A DNA stretch of 64,000 nt from Flavobacterium suncheonense GH29-5 = DSM 17707 (GTDB lineage Bacteria > Bacteroidota > Bacteroidia > Flavobacteriales > Flavobacteriaceae). Below, one piece after another: positions 42,861 through 51,592 of this stretch. Position numbers and translations under genes: made by a program. Numbering within the stretch: position 1 is the first letter of the stretch; every line of letters starts with the position of its first letter. The notes beneath the pieces were generated by a model that was given only the letters and a program-made list of their open reading frames with translations, had not been told where the DNA came from and did not search any database. Location: positions 1 to 64,000 of the forward strand of contig NZ_AUCZ01000004.1 in NCBI RefSeq assembly GCF_000430025.1, given 5' to 3'.

Positions 42861-44126
42861 ATGGTAAAAGATTTATTTGAAAGAATACAAAACAATAAAG
42901 GCCCGTTAGGAAAATGGGCTTCACAGGCAGAAGGTTACTATGTGTTTCCGAAATTGGAAGGCGAATTAGGACCAAGAATGAAATTCCACGGAAAAGACAT
43001 TTTAAACTGGAGTTTGAACGATTATTTAGGATTAGCGAATCATCCGGAAGTTCGCAAAGCGGATACCGAGGCGGCAGCACAATTCGGAGCCGCTTATCCG
43101 ATGGGCGCCCGTATGATGTCGGGTCACACCAAATACCACGAACAACTGGAAAACGAATTAGCGGCTTTTGTGCAGAAAGAAGCGGCTTATTTGCTGAATT
43201 TCGGGTATCAGGGAATGGTGTCTATCATTGATGCTTTGGTGTCTAAAAACGACATTATCGTATACGATGTGGATTCTCACGCGTGTATCATCGACGGCGT
43301 TCGTCTGCACATGGGAAAACGTTTCACCTACAAACACAACGACCTGGAAAGTATGGAGAAAAACCTGCAGCGTGCCACTAAAATGGCACAGGAAACTGGA
43401 GGTGGTATCCTTTTCATTACCGAAGGGGTTTTCGGAATGCGCGGTCAGCAGGGGAAACTGAAAGAAATTGTGGAAATGAAGAAAAAATACAATTTCCGCT
43501 TGCTGGTAGACGATGCGCACGGTTTCGGAACCCTTGGGAAAACAGGAGCCGGAGCAGGTGAGGAGCAAGGTTGTCAGGACGGAATTGACGTATATTTCTC
43601 AACATTTGCAAAATCCATGGCTAATATCGGGGCTTTCGTAGCGGCAGATAAAGATGTAATCGATTATCTGAAATACAACTTACGTTCGCAAATGTTCGCT
43701 AAAGCGTTGCCGATGATTCAGACTATCGGTTCACTGAAGCGTTTGGAGTTGTTGCGCAATTCGTCTGAAATCAAAGACAAATTATGGGTAAACGTAAACG
43801 CTTTACAAAACGGATTAAAAGAAAGAGGGTTTAACATTGGCGATACTAATACCTGTATCACACCGGTTTATCTGGAAGGTTCTATTCCGGAAGCGATGGT
43901 AATGGTAAACGATTTGCGTGAAAACTACGGAATCTTTTTATCCATTGTGGTATATCCGGTAATTCCGAAAGGTATCATCTTGTTGCGTATGATTCCAACG
44001 GCGTCGCACACGCAAAAAGATATCGACGAAACTTTAGCTGCTTTTGAAGCCATCCGTGAGAAATTAACCAACGGAACGTATAAAGCAATCGCTGAAAAAA
44101 CTACGGTAGACGTTTCTGCTGAGTAA
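42861..44126 (+). CDS. Alpha-oxoamine synthase, serine palmitoyltransferase-like
   Basis: A 421-residue PLP enzyme of the alpha-oxoamine synthase group (serine palmitoyltransferase, KBL, AONS). Features: NDYLGLANHPEV (53-64), DSHACIIDG (138-146, His140 stacking on PLP), VDDAHGFG (216-223, Asp217 and His220) and the PLP lysine Lys251 in FSTFAKSMANIG. The length and the N-terminal SQAEGYYVFP fit Bacteroidota Spt, the enzyme that joins serine with a fatty acyl-CoA or ACP to start sphingolipid synthesis. KBL activity cannot be excluded from sequence alone. The convergent gene encodes a GNAT protein that may act in the same pathway. Confidence 0.88.
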   Translation: MVKDLFERIQNNKGPLGKWASQAEGYYVFPKLEGELGPRMKFHGKDILNWSLNDYLGLANHPEVRKADTEAAAQFGAAYPMGARMMSGHTKYHEQLENELAAFVQKEAAYLLNFGYQGMVSIIDALVSKNDIIVYDVDSHACIIDGVRLHMGKRFTYKHNDLESMEKNLQRATKMAQETGGGILFITEGVFGMRGQQGKLKEIVEMKKKYNFRLLVDDAHGFGTLGKTGAGAGEEQGCQDGIDVYFSTFAKSMANIGAFVAADKDVIDYLKYNLRSQMFAKALPMIQTIGSLKRLELLRNSSEIKDKLWVNVNALQNGLKERGFNIGDTNTCITPVYLEGSIPEAMVMVNDLRENYGIFLSIVVYPVIPKGIILLRMIPTASHTQKDIDETLAAFEAIREKLTNGTYKAIAEKTTVDVSAE

Positions 44127-44149
44127 TTTCAACAATTCAAATCATAAAA

Positions 44150-44175
44150 AAAACCGAAGAGCAATCTTCGGTTTT
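44150..44175 (+). terminator. Bidirectional terminator between convergent genes
   Basis: AAAACCGAAG (44150-44159) pairs perfectly with CTTCGGTTTT (44166-44175). A and T runs flank both sides, serving the SPT-like gene and the GNAT gene. Confidence 0.88.
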
Positions 44176-44179
44176 TTGT

Positions 44180-45298
44180 TTATATATCTTTTCGATACGT
44201 TCGTCTCCATTTGTGAACGGTCGGATCAAAATTCTTCCACAAATTATGCATCGCATGATTCTCCTCCAATTCCGGAGTGCGGATGAAGCGTTTGATGCCT
44301 TTTTCTTTGAAAACTTTGTAATATTCATCGAAAATAACGGCCGTAATGCCTTTGTTCTGGTATTCAGGGCTAACCCCAATCAGGTAAAAAACCACTTCTT
44401 TTGAATTTTTTTTCGCCTGCAGCAGATGAATAAATCCGAATGGGAATAATTTACCTTTGGCCTTCTGCAGTGCTCTTTCAAACGACGGCATCACCACGGT
44501 AAAACCAATCATCTTGTCGTTTTTATCAATAATAAATTTGATGTACTCCGGATTGATGAAACTGATGTATTTCTTCTTGAAATATTCCTTGGTTTCTTCA
44601 TTAATGGCCACAAACGACTGTAGTGAAGCATAAGATTCGTTAAACAGATCAAACATCTGATCCACATACGGCATGACTGCTGCGGATGTTTTAAAGTTCA
44701 GCACTTTTAAACCGTAACGCTCTTTAATCATTTTGCTGGCGCGCTGAAAAGGTTCCGGATTTACTGCTTCCATGGAAAAGTAACTCTCGAAATATTCCTT
44801 TTCTTTTACCATGCCCAGTTTTTCAAAGTGTTCTTTGTAATACGGCGGGCTGTACCAGGAAATCATCGTACCCAGTTGGTCAAAACCTTCCGTTAAAACG
44901 CCCACTTTATCTAAATTGGAGAAACCCATTGGGCCTTCGATATGGTCCATGCCGTTTTCTTTACCGAATTCGGCCACTTTATCCAATAGCGCTTTAGTTA
45001 CTTCAAGGTCGTCAACAACATCAAACCAGCCAAATCGGGTTTTCTTTTTCTTCAGCAGGTTTACTTCGTCCCAATTAATGATGGCCGCCACTTTTCCGGC
45101 AATTTTTCCGTTTTTGTAGGCCAGAAAAAATTTAACGCTGGCTGTTTTAAACGCCGGGTTTTTGTCTTTATCAAACGATTCCAGCTCGTCGGCAATAATC
45201 GGCGGAATCCAGTACGGATTGTTCTTAAAAAGGTCGAAGGAGAACAAAACGAACTCCTTCAACGCTTTTTTTGAGGTAACCTCTTTTATTGTAATCAT
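44180..45298 (-). CDS. GNAT-fold acyltransferase-like protein
   Basis: A 372-residue protein with two GNAT-like halves. The second shows a weak acetyl-CoA loop (SPEYQNKGITAVIFDEYY, about 310-327). The N-terminal half has the conserved GPMGFSNLDKVGVLTEGFD segment of a Bacteroidota family usually annotated as N-acetyltransferase. It starts 1 bp after the preceding outer-membrane protein gene and converges with the SPT-like gene. GNAT-like proteins act as bacterial ceramide synthases in some sphingolipid producers, so an acyltransfer step in sphingolipid synthesis is possible here, but I infer this from position only. Confidence 0.75.
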   Translation of the reverse strand: MITIKEVTSKKALKEFVLFSFDLFKNNPYWIPPIIADELESFDKDKNPAFKTASVKFFLAYKNGKIAGKVAAIINWDEVNLLKKKKTRFGWFDVVDDLEVTKALLDKVAEFGKENGMDHIEGPMGFSNLDKVGVLTEGFDQLGTMISWYSPPYYKEHFEKLGMVKEKEYFESYFSMEAVNPEPFQRASKMIKERYGLKVLNFKTSAAVMPYVDQMFDLFNESYASLQSFVAINEETKEYFKKKYISFINPEYIKFIIDKNDKMIGFTVVMPSFERALQKAKGKLFPFGFIHLLQAKKNSKEVVFYLIGVSPEYQNKGITAVIFDEYYKVFKEKGIKRFIRTPELEENHAMHNLWKNFDPTVHKWRRTYRKDI

Positions 45299-45299
45299 G

Positions 45300-46247
45300 T
45301 TATTTTACTTCGTCGGTACGGTTTTTCTTTTTCTCCATGGCTTTTCCTTTCGAATCGCCTTTCACTTCTTTCCCTTCTTTAATTTCGATAGGCTTGTAGT
45401 TTTTGTCAAATCGCCACGCAAAACCTACGGCACCGCTCAGGATGGACGGCGTGTCTTTAAAGTTGGTTCCCAAAGAAACGTCAACCTGCATGTTTTTCTT
45501 CAACAGGAAAGCACCACCGCCGCGGATTACACTGTCGGCATACCAGTCGCTTTTGTAACCTTGGTTTTCCAGAAAAACAGACCATCTTTCCCCAACGGCA
45601 CGGCTTAACGTTAAGATGTAGCCCAGTGAAGGATAGTCGGTTGTGAATTTATCGTAGATGATGTTGGTGGTCAATACGGTTTTGTTACCGAAATGGTTTT
45701 GCAAAATGGCCATTACTTTCGGGCTGAAACTCGGGTCATTCGGAAAGGTATACGGATTGTCTCCAACATTGAAATTCGCTCCGGCATACACACCAACAGC
45801 CGGCAACAATTTTCTCCATTTGAATTTTTTATTGGCTTTCCAGCTGTATACGTTCACTTTTTCCTTGTAGTTTTTCCACGGGTCGTAAACCAGATATTTG
45901 GCTCCTACTAATAATTGTCGGAAGCCGTTGCGGTTTTCGTTTCCGAAAGGCGTGCTGAATTTGTCGGTTTCATATTGCATTTCGGCAATAAATTCCAGTT
46001 GCTCCAGAAAAGCACCGTAACGAACGGCTAAATCCAATCCGAAACCTTTGGATTCTGTTTCCAGTAAATCGTGGTCTTCTTTCAGATAAAACACGCCGGT
46101 TTCCGCCTGAATTACTGTTTTTCCGATCGAATACGCTCCAAAAGATTTTCCCGGACGGTTCGAGTTAATTTCCTCTGTATATTGAGCAAAAGTGATTCCC
46201 GACGTTAAAAGCAAAAAGCCGAGAAGTTTTGTTTTTATGTTTCGCAT
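45300..46247 (-). CDS. Outer-membrane beta-barrel protein (Phenol_MetA_deg-like)
   Basis: A 315-residue protein with a signal peptide (ITFAQ) and amphipathic beta strands; INSNRPGKSFGAYSIGKTVIQAETG is the usual start of the MetA-like outer-membrane family. The last 30 residues are charged and lysine-rich. The barrel may transport a hydrophobic compound. It is cotranscribed with the GNAT protein. A TATTTTTG promoter element (complement of 46280-46287) lies 32 bp before the start. Confidence 0.82.
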   Translation of the reverse strand: MRNIKTKLLGFLLLTSGITFAQYTEEINSNRPGKSFGAYSIGKTVIQAETGVFYLKEDHDLLETESKGFGLDLAVRYGAFLEQLEFIAEMQYETDKFSTPFGNENRNGFRQLLVGAKYLVYDPWKNYKEKVNVYSWKANKKFKWRKLLPAVGVYAGANFNVGDNPYTFPNDPSFSPKVMAILQNHFGNKTVLTTNIIYDKFTTDYPSLGYILTLSRAVGERWSVFLENQGYKSDWYADSVIRGGGAFLLKKNMQVDVSLGTNFKDTPSILSGAVGFAWRFDKNYKPIEIKEGKEVKGDSKGKAMEKKKNRTDEVK

Positions 46248-46279
46248 GGTTTGTGAGTTTCCGTTTTTATTAAGCTTTC

Positions 46280-46339
46280 CAAAAATAGCATTTTTATTAT
46301 TATTTTAAGAAACGAAACCGATTTTTAAAGTTAGCTTTG
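46280..46339. promoter_or_regulatory. Divergent promoters
   Basis: Minus strand: TATTTTTG (complement of 46280-46287) for the barrel protein. Plus strand: TAGCTTTG (46332-46339) for the DUF4834-like gene, 28 nt before its ATG. Confidence 0.6.
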
Positions 46340-46367
46340 CTTAAATTTGAAAAATTTTATTTCGATT

Positions 46368-46643
46368 ATGGATACGGCCTCATTTACCGGACTGTTAAGA
46401 ACCTTACTCTGGATTGTTTTTATTTACTACGTTTTGAAATTCCTGATGCGTCTGCTTGCACCGTATTTGTTTCAGCAGGTAGTAAAAAAAGCCGAGCAGA
46501 ATTTTAAACAGCAACAACAAAACTATCAGCAAAATTATCAGCAGCAATATTCGCAACAAAGTCAACCGCAGTCTTCTAAGAATGAGATGCCCCGGGAGAA
46601 GAAAAAAGTAGGCGAGTATATTGATTTTGAAGAAATTGAATAA
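46368..46643 (+). CDS. DUF4834-like small membrane protein
   Basis: A 91-residue protein: one membrane span (about 8-25, LLRTLLWIVFIYYVLKFLM), a glutamine- and tyrosine-rich middle (QQQQNYQQNYQQQYSQQ) and a charged C-terminus ending in VGEYIDFEEIE. This is the layout of the DUF4834 family of Bacteroidota, function unknown. The ATG at 46368 is preferred because the earlier TTG (46347) leaves only 7 nt after the promoter element. A terminator follows, so it is monocistronic. Confidence 0.78.
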   Translation: MDTASFTGLLRTLLWIVFIYYVLKFLMRLLAPYLFQQVVKKAEQNFKQQQQNYQQNYQQQYSQQSQPQSSKNEMPREKKKVGEYIDFEEIE

Positions 46644-46652
46644 GCACAAGTA

Positions 46653-46681
46653 AAAACGAATAACCCCCAGTTGTTCGTTTT
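46653..46681 (+). terminator. Terminator after the DUF4834-like gene
   Basis: AAAACGAA (46653-46660) pairs with TTCGTTTT (46674-46681), then a CTTTTTTT run. Confidence 0.7.
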
Positions 46682-46756
46682 CTTTTTTTAAAAGGGTTTT
46701 TATTGTTATTTTAGCCTGATTTTTAAGCTAATCGAAGCAATTTACATTCATATTAT

Positions 46757-49195
46757 ATGAAAAACCTAAACAAAATCTACCCTTATTTGCTGGTTATAGC
46801 AGGTTTTGCAATCATTTCCCTTCTTTATTTTTATCCGGTCATGCAGGGTAAAAAAGTCTTTCAAAGCGACATTGCTCAATACATCGGAATGGCAAAAGAG
46901 CAGGCGGATTTCAGAAAAACCACGGGAGAAGAGCCGTATTGGACGAACAGTGCTTTCGGAGGCATGCCAACGTATCAGTTAGGCGCCAATTATCCGCACA
47001 ATTACATCAAAAAATTAGACAGTGTATTCCGATTTCTACCGCGTCCTGCCGATTATTTGTTTTTGTACTTTTTAGGTTTTTTCATTTTGCTGAAATCCCT
47101 CCGGGTAGATACGATGAAGTCGTTTTTCGGAGCGCTCGCGTTTGGTTTTTCTACTTATATGATTATCATTCTCGGGGTGGGGCACAATGCTAAAGCGCAC
47201 GCCATTGCCTATATGCCGATGGTAGTTGCCGGCGTTATTCTGGTGTATCAGAAGCGCTATGTTATTGGTGGTTTGCTCACGATGATAGCAGCCGCACTGG
47301 AAATCAACGCGAATCACTTTCAGATGACGTATTATTTACTGTTTTTACTTTTGGTGATTGCGTTGTATTATACAATCCAGTATGTAAAAGAAAAAGATTT
47401 CAAAGGGCTTTGGAAGACCGCCGGAATTTTTGCACTGGCCGCGATACTTGCTGTTGGTGCGAATGCTACTAACTTAATGGCGACTTCCGAATACGCCAAA
47501 TATTCCACCCGAAGCGACAGTGAATTGAGTTTCGCACCCGACGGGAAAAAAGCAGACAGCAGCAATGCCATGTCCTACGAATACATCACCGAATACAGCT
47601 ATGGAATTGCCGAAAGTTTAAACCTTATTGCCCCGCGTTTGTTTGGGGGTTCCAATCATGAGAATACAGGAGAAGGTTCACCGATGTATGATTTCGTATT
47701 GTCACAAGGAGCTTCACCGGCAGAAGCCAAGGATTTTGCCTCTTCGGTACCAACGTATTGGGGTGATCAGCCTATTGTGGCAGCACCGGCTTATATCGGC
47801 GCCATCGTTTTCTTCTTATTTGTCTTGTCGATGTTTGTAGACAAGCGCAAAATCAAATACGCGTTTTTAGGCGGTGCCATTTTATCGTTGTTGTTGTCTT
47901 GGGGGAAACACTTTCCGTTATTGACGGATTTCTTCATCGATTTCGTGCCGATGTACAACAAATTCCGGGCAGTATCTTCCATTCAGGTGCTTTTGGAACT
48001 GTGTATGCCGGTTATGGCGATTTTAGGTTTACAGGCATTCTTCAAAGCTGAGGAAAAAGAGCGTTTTACCGCTTTATGGAAAACAGCTGCAGTAACGGTA
48101 GGCGTAATTGTTGTCTTGTTCCTTTTCAAAGGCATGTTCCGATTTACCGGCGGCAGCGACAGCATGTATTTGCAGATGTACGGCGAAATGGGTCCACCGT
48201 TTATCGATGCTTTAGTGGAACAGCGCAAAGAAATGTATTCGTCCGATTTGATGCGTTCCGGAATACTTATTTTACTGGCAGCAGGAACACTTTGGCTATT
48301 CCTTAAAAACAAACTATCTGAGCTAACTGCAATTATCATAGTGGGTGTTTTAATGGTAGGCGATTTATTCTTTGTAGACAAAAATTACGTAAACAATGAC
48401 AGTTTCGTTTCGGCCCGTCAAGCGGATTTACCGTTCGAAGCCACACCGGCTGATGAGCACATTTTACGCGACACCACCCATTACCGTGTTTTTGAAGTAG
48501 ACGGGAACATGTCGAGCGCGCGTGCGTCGTATTTCCATAAATCGATTGGGGGGTATCATGCCGCCAAACCACGAAAAATGCAACAGTTGTTTGATTATCA
48601 GATTGCGAAAAACAATATTGAAGTGTTGAACATGCTGAATGTAAAATACATCATCCAAAAAGACGAAAAAGGTCAGGATGTTCCGATGGTCAATCCGAAT
48701 GCGAACGGAAATGCCTGGTTTGTGAATAAAGTTCAATTTGTAAGTTCTGCCGATCAGGAGATGAAAGCTTTGGACAAACTGGATTCCAAAAACACTGTAA
48801 TTCTCAATACATTGGCAGAAGGAGGACAGGATTTTAAAGGAGCGGAAAACATTTCTAAAGATTCCACAGCAACTATAAGATTAACGGAATACAAGCCAAA
48901 CCGTTTGGTTTATACATCATCAAACACTAAAGAAGGTTTTGGTGTGTTTTCTGAGATTTACTATCCAAAAGGCTGGAAAGCTACCATTGATGGAAAAGAA
49001 ACGAAAATCTACAATGTAAATTATGTCTTGAGAGGTTTGCAAATCCCAGCCGGGAAACACACCATAGAATTCAAATTCGAACCGCAAGTGGTAAAAACCG
49101 GAAGCCTGATTTCCTTAGTAAGCTGCTTTGGTATGATACTTTTAATCGGTTTCGGAATTTTTACAGAAGTTAAAAGAAAAAAAGAAGAAGTATAA
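46757..49195 (+). CDS. YfhO-family membrane protein
   Basis: An 812-residue protein with a dozen or more membrane spans in the first 560 residues and a soluble C-terminal domain of about 240 residues before a final span (LISLVSCFGMILLIGFGIF). The YTNSAFGGMPTYQLGANYP loop near residue 60 is characteristic. In Bacillus, YfhO participates in glycosylating lipoteichoic acid; in Bacteroidota the family is usually assigned to cell-envelope glycan transfer, with the first periplasmic loop expected to be catalytic. It heads an operon with CrcB, a glycosyltransferase and a CAT-like protein, supporting an envelope role. Confidence 0.88.
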   Translation: MKNLNKIYPYLLVIAGFAIISLLYFYPVMQGKKVFQSDIAQYIGMAKEQADFRKTTGEEPYWTNSAFGGMPTYQLGANYPHNYIKKLDSVFRFLPRPADYLFLYFLGFFILLKSLRVDTMKSFFGALAFGFSTYMIIILGVGHNAKAHAIAYMPMVVAGVILVYQKRYVIGGLLTMIAAALEINANHFQMTYYLLFLLLVIALYYTIQYVKEKDFKGLWKTAGIFALAAILAVGANATNLMATSEYAKYSTRSDSELSFAPDGKKADSSNAMSYEYITEYSYGIAESLNLIAPRLFGGSNHENTGEGSPMYDFVLSQGASPAEAKDFASSVPTYWGDQPIVAAPAYIGAIVFFLFVLSMFVDKRKIKYAFLGGAILSLLLSWGKHFPLLTDFFIDFVPMYNKFRAVSSIQVLLELCMPVMAILGLQAFFKAEEKERFTALWKTAAVTVGVIVVLFLFKGMFRFTGGSDSMYLQMYGEMGPPFIDALVEQRKEMYSSDLMRSGILILLAAGTLWLFLKNKLSELTAIIIVGVLMVGDLFFVDKNYVNNDSFVSARQADLPFEATPADEHILRDTTHYRVFEVDGNMSSARASYFHKSIGGYHAAKPRKMQQLFDYQIAKNNIEVLNMLNVKYIIQKDEKGQDVPMVNPNANGNAWFVNKVQFVSSADQEMKALDKLDSKNTVILNTLAEGGQDFKGAENISKDSTATIRLTEYKPNRLVYTSSNTKEGFGVFSEIYYPKGWKATIDGKETKIYNVNYVLRGLQIPAGKHTIEFKFEPQVVKTGSLISLVSCFGMILLIGFGIFTEVKRKKEEV

Positions 49196-49249
49196 AATCA
49201 GTGATAATCTGCGTTGCGTGCATCCGTTTTATCTTCGTTTCAAGAAAAT

Positions 49250-49621
49250 ATGAGAATCATTTTATTAATAGCATTAGGCGGAGGATTAGGCAGCGTTTTT
49301 CGTTACCTGACCGCTCAGTTTGTTAATAAACATGTACAGTTATATTTTCCGTATGCCACGTTTACCGCGAACATTCTGGGCTGTTTCCTTATCGGTCTGT
49401 TTTTAGGCTATCTGGAGAAAAACCACATCACCAATCCGGATCTGAAATTCTTTTTGGTAACCGGTTTTTGTGGCGGTTATACAACATTCTCCACATTTTC
49501 AAACGAGAATGTACAACTACTGCAAGCCAATCAGATTGGAACGGCATTTCTATATATTGGTTTAAGTGTGATTTTAGGATTAGCCGCCACCTATGCCGGT
49601 TTAATGGTTTCGAAAGGATAA
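49250..49621 (+). CDS. crcB: Fluoride efflux channel CrcB
   Basis: A 123-residue, four-span protein with the CrcB/Fluc signature GFCGGYTTFSTFSNE and an N-terminal GGGLGSVFRY motif. These proteins form double-barrelled channels that let fluoride leave the cytoplasm. The ATG at 49250 starts the hydrophobic helix; an ATG-free extension to 49214 would be non-hydrophobic. No fluoride riboswitch is visible in front. It is 54 bp after YfhO and 1 bp before the glycosyltransferase. Confidence 0.92.
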   Translation: MRIILLIALGGGLGSVFRYLTAQFVNKHVQLYFPYATFTANILGCFLIGLFLGYLEKNHITNPDLKFFLVTGFCGGYTTFSTFSNENVQLLQANQIGTAFLYIGLSVILGLAATYAGLMVSKG

Positions 49622-49622
49622 C

Positions 49623-50900
49623 ATGAAAAAAGTACTCATCATAACGTATTATTGGCCACCCGCGGGAGGACCCGGCGTACAGCGTTGGCTCAAATTCGTG
49701 AAGTATTTACCGGATTTCGACATCGACCCCATAGTTTACATACCCGAAAATCCGACTTATCCGTTATTGGATGAAAAGTTGGTTGCAGATGTGCCGAAAA
49801 ACGTAACCATTCTTAAAAATAAAATCATTGAGCCGTATGCCTGGGCTTCGGTTTTTTCGAAAAAGAATACCAAAAAAATCAGTTCCGGAATTATTCCGAA
49901 CCAGAGAAAACAATCCTTGATTCAGAAAATGATGCTTTGGGTTCGCGGTAATCTGTTTATTCCCGATGCCCGTGTGTTGTGGGTGAAACCATCTGTAAAG
50001 TATCTGTCAAAATACATTCAGGAAAATAATATTGATACGGTAATTACCACCGGACCGCCACACAGCCTGCACTTAATAGGATTGCAGCTCAAGGAAAAGC
50101 TGAATGTCAAATGGATAGCCGATTTCCGCGATCCGTGGACGACTATCGGGTATCACAAAGCTTTGAAATTAACGGAAGCATCGGCTAAAAAGCATAAGGA
50201 TATGGAGAAGAAAGTCATGACTACCGCTGATTTTCTTTTGGTAACCAGTCCAACCACCAAAAAAGAATTTGAAGCCATTACCAATAAACCGATTCATGTC
50301 ATTACGAATGGTTACGACGTGGAAAATGTGGGAAGGCCGGCTATGGATGAAAAATTCACCTTGGCACACATTGGGTCGTTTTTATCGGAACGCAATCCGC
50401 GTGTTTTGTGGAAAGCCTTGCGGGAACTTACCAAAGAAAATGCCGAATTCAGAAAGCACTTCGAATTGAAATTGATAGGCGCTACCAGTCAGGAAGTTTT
50501 GGATGCGATTAAAGAATTTAAACTGAATACTTTCGTAAACAATTTGGGTTATGTTTCACATCAGGAAGCGGTGGAACAACAGCGGAAATCGCAGGTTTTG
50601 TTGCTGATTGAAATTGATTCGGAAGACACGAAAAGCATCATTCCCGGAAAATTGTTTGAATATATGGTGTCCGAACGTCCGATTTTAGCCATCGGTCCAA
50701 AAGACGCGGACTTTTCCGAAATCTTAAAACAAACCAATAGCGGAACGTTTGCCCTGTACGACGAAAAAGACAAAGTGAAAGAAACGATTCTCAATTATTT
50801 CAACTTATATCTGGAGAAGAATTTGAAAGTGTATCCCGTTGGTTTGCAACAATACAGCCGAAAAAACCTGACCAAAGAATTAGCGGCGCTTCTAAAATAA
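49623..50900 (+). CDS. Glycosyltransferase family 4 protein
   Basis: A 425-residue GT-B glycosyltransferase. The N-terminal domain starts YYWPPAGGPGVQRWLKFVKY, a typical GT4 nucleotide-free fold; the C-terminal domain carries LAHIGSF and the sugar-nucleotide site GKLFEYMVSERPILAIGP, with the conserved E-x7-E-like region. It should transfer a sugar from a nucleotide donor to an envelope glycan in the cytoplasm. It is in one operon with YfhO and CrcB. The acceptor is unknown. Confidence 0.88.
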   Translation: MKKVLIITYYWPPAGGPGVQRWLKFVKYLPDFDIDPIVYIPENPTYPLLDEKLVADVPKNVTILKNKIIEPYAWASVFSKKNTKKISSGIIPNQRKQSLIQKMMLWVRGNLFIPDARVLWVKPSVKYLSKYIQENNIDTVITTGPPHSLHLIGLQLKEKLNVKWIADFRDPWTTIGYHKALKLTEASAKKHKDMEKKVMTTADFLLVTSPTTKKEFEAITNKPIHVITNGYDVENVGRPAMDEKFTLAHIGSFLSERNPRVLWKALRELTKENAEFRKHFELKLIGATSQEVLDAIKEFKLNTFVNNLGYVSHQEAVEQQRKSQVLLLIEIDSEDTKSIIPGKLFEYMVSERPILAIGPKDADFSEILKQTNSGTFALYDEKDKVKETILNYFNLYLEKNLKVYPVGLQQYSRKNLTKELAALLK

Positions 50901-50919
50901 CTACTTGTAAAAGGTTCAA

Positions 50920-51549
50920 ATGAGAATTATAGACCTATCAACCTGGAACCGAAAAGAGCATTTTGAATTTTTTACGAAAATGGACAGTCCTTATTTCGGT
51001 ATCGTAACTGAAGTGGATTGTACGCATGCATATCTGAAGGCGAAAGAGTTGCAGCAATCTTTTTTCGCTACGTACATGCACAAATCGATGATGGCAATCA
51101 ATCAAACGGAAGAATTTAAATATCGAATTGTAGACAATCAGGTGGTGGTTTTTGATGTCATTCACGCCGGAACGACAATAGGAAGGGAAGACGGGACTTT
51201 TGGGTTTGCTTTTATTCCTTTTTCAGACGATTTTGAAGTTTTTAATGCGGAACTGCAACGGGAAATTCAGGAAGTGCAAAATTCCACCGGATTACGATTG
51301 AACAATGATGATTTCAAAAGCGATTTAATTCGTCATTCAACTTTGCCGTGGTTGTCGTTTACCGGGCTTCTGCATCCGACGAATTTCAATAACAGCGAAT
51401 CCGTTCCGAAAATTACTTTTGGAAAGGCGTTTGTCCGTGAAGGGAAACGGTTTCTTCCGTTTTCCATTGAAGCCAATCATGGGTTAGTGGACGGCTTCCA
51501 TATCGCAAAATATCTTGAAAAATTTCAATATTTCCTGAATTCGATTTAA
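50920..51549 (+). CDS. Chloramphenicol acetyltransferase-like protein
   Basis: A 209-residue protein of the type A CAT fold. The catalytic region NHGLVDGFHIAKYLE has His-x3-Asp-Gly, as in CAT, although most CATs have HHAVCDG; the first His is here Asn. PYFGIVTEVDC at the start and the STLPWLSFTGL segment match the family. Chromosomal CAT-like proteins in flavobacteria are common and may acylate natural substrates instead of chloramphenicol; resistance cannot be assumed. Last gene of the operon, followed by a terminator. Confidence 0.87.
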   Translation: MRIIDLSTWNRKEHFEFFTKMDSPYFGIVTEVDCTHAYLKAKELQQSFFATYMHKSMMAINQTEEFKYRIVDNQVVVFDVIHAGTTIGREDGTFGFAFIPFSDDFEVFNAELQREIQEVQNSTGLRLNNDDFKSDLIRHSTLPWLSFTGLLHPTNFNNSESVPKITFGKAFVREGKRFLPFSIEANHGLVDGFHIAKYLEKFQYFLNSI

Positions 51550-51552
51550 TTG

Positions 51553-51590
51553 AAAAATCCCGCTTCATATTGCTGTGAAGCGGGATTTTT
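51553..51590 (+). terminator. Bidirectional terminator
   Basis: AAAAATCCCGCTTCA (51553-51567) pairs with TGAAGCGGGATTTTT (51576-51590), 15 bp. It separates the CAT-like gene from the convergent SIMPL gene. A decayed relative lies at 54231-54258. Confidence 0.9.
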
Positions 51591-51592
51591 AT

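Noticed and set aside
49196-49249. Possible fluoride riboswitch before crcB
   Set aside because: The 54-bp gap is too short and lacks the conserved core; crcB seems to depend on the YfhO operon promoter.
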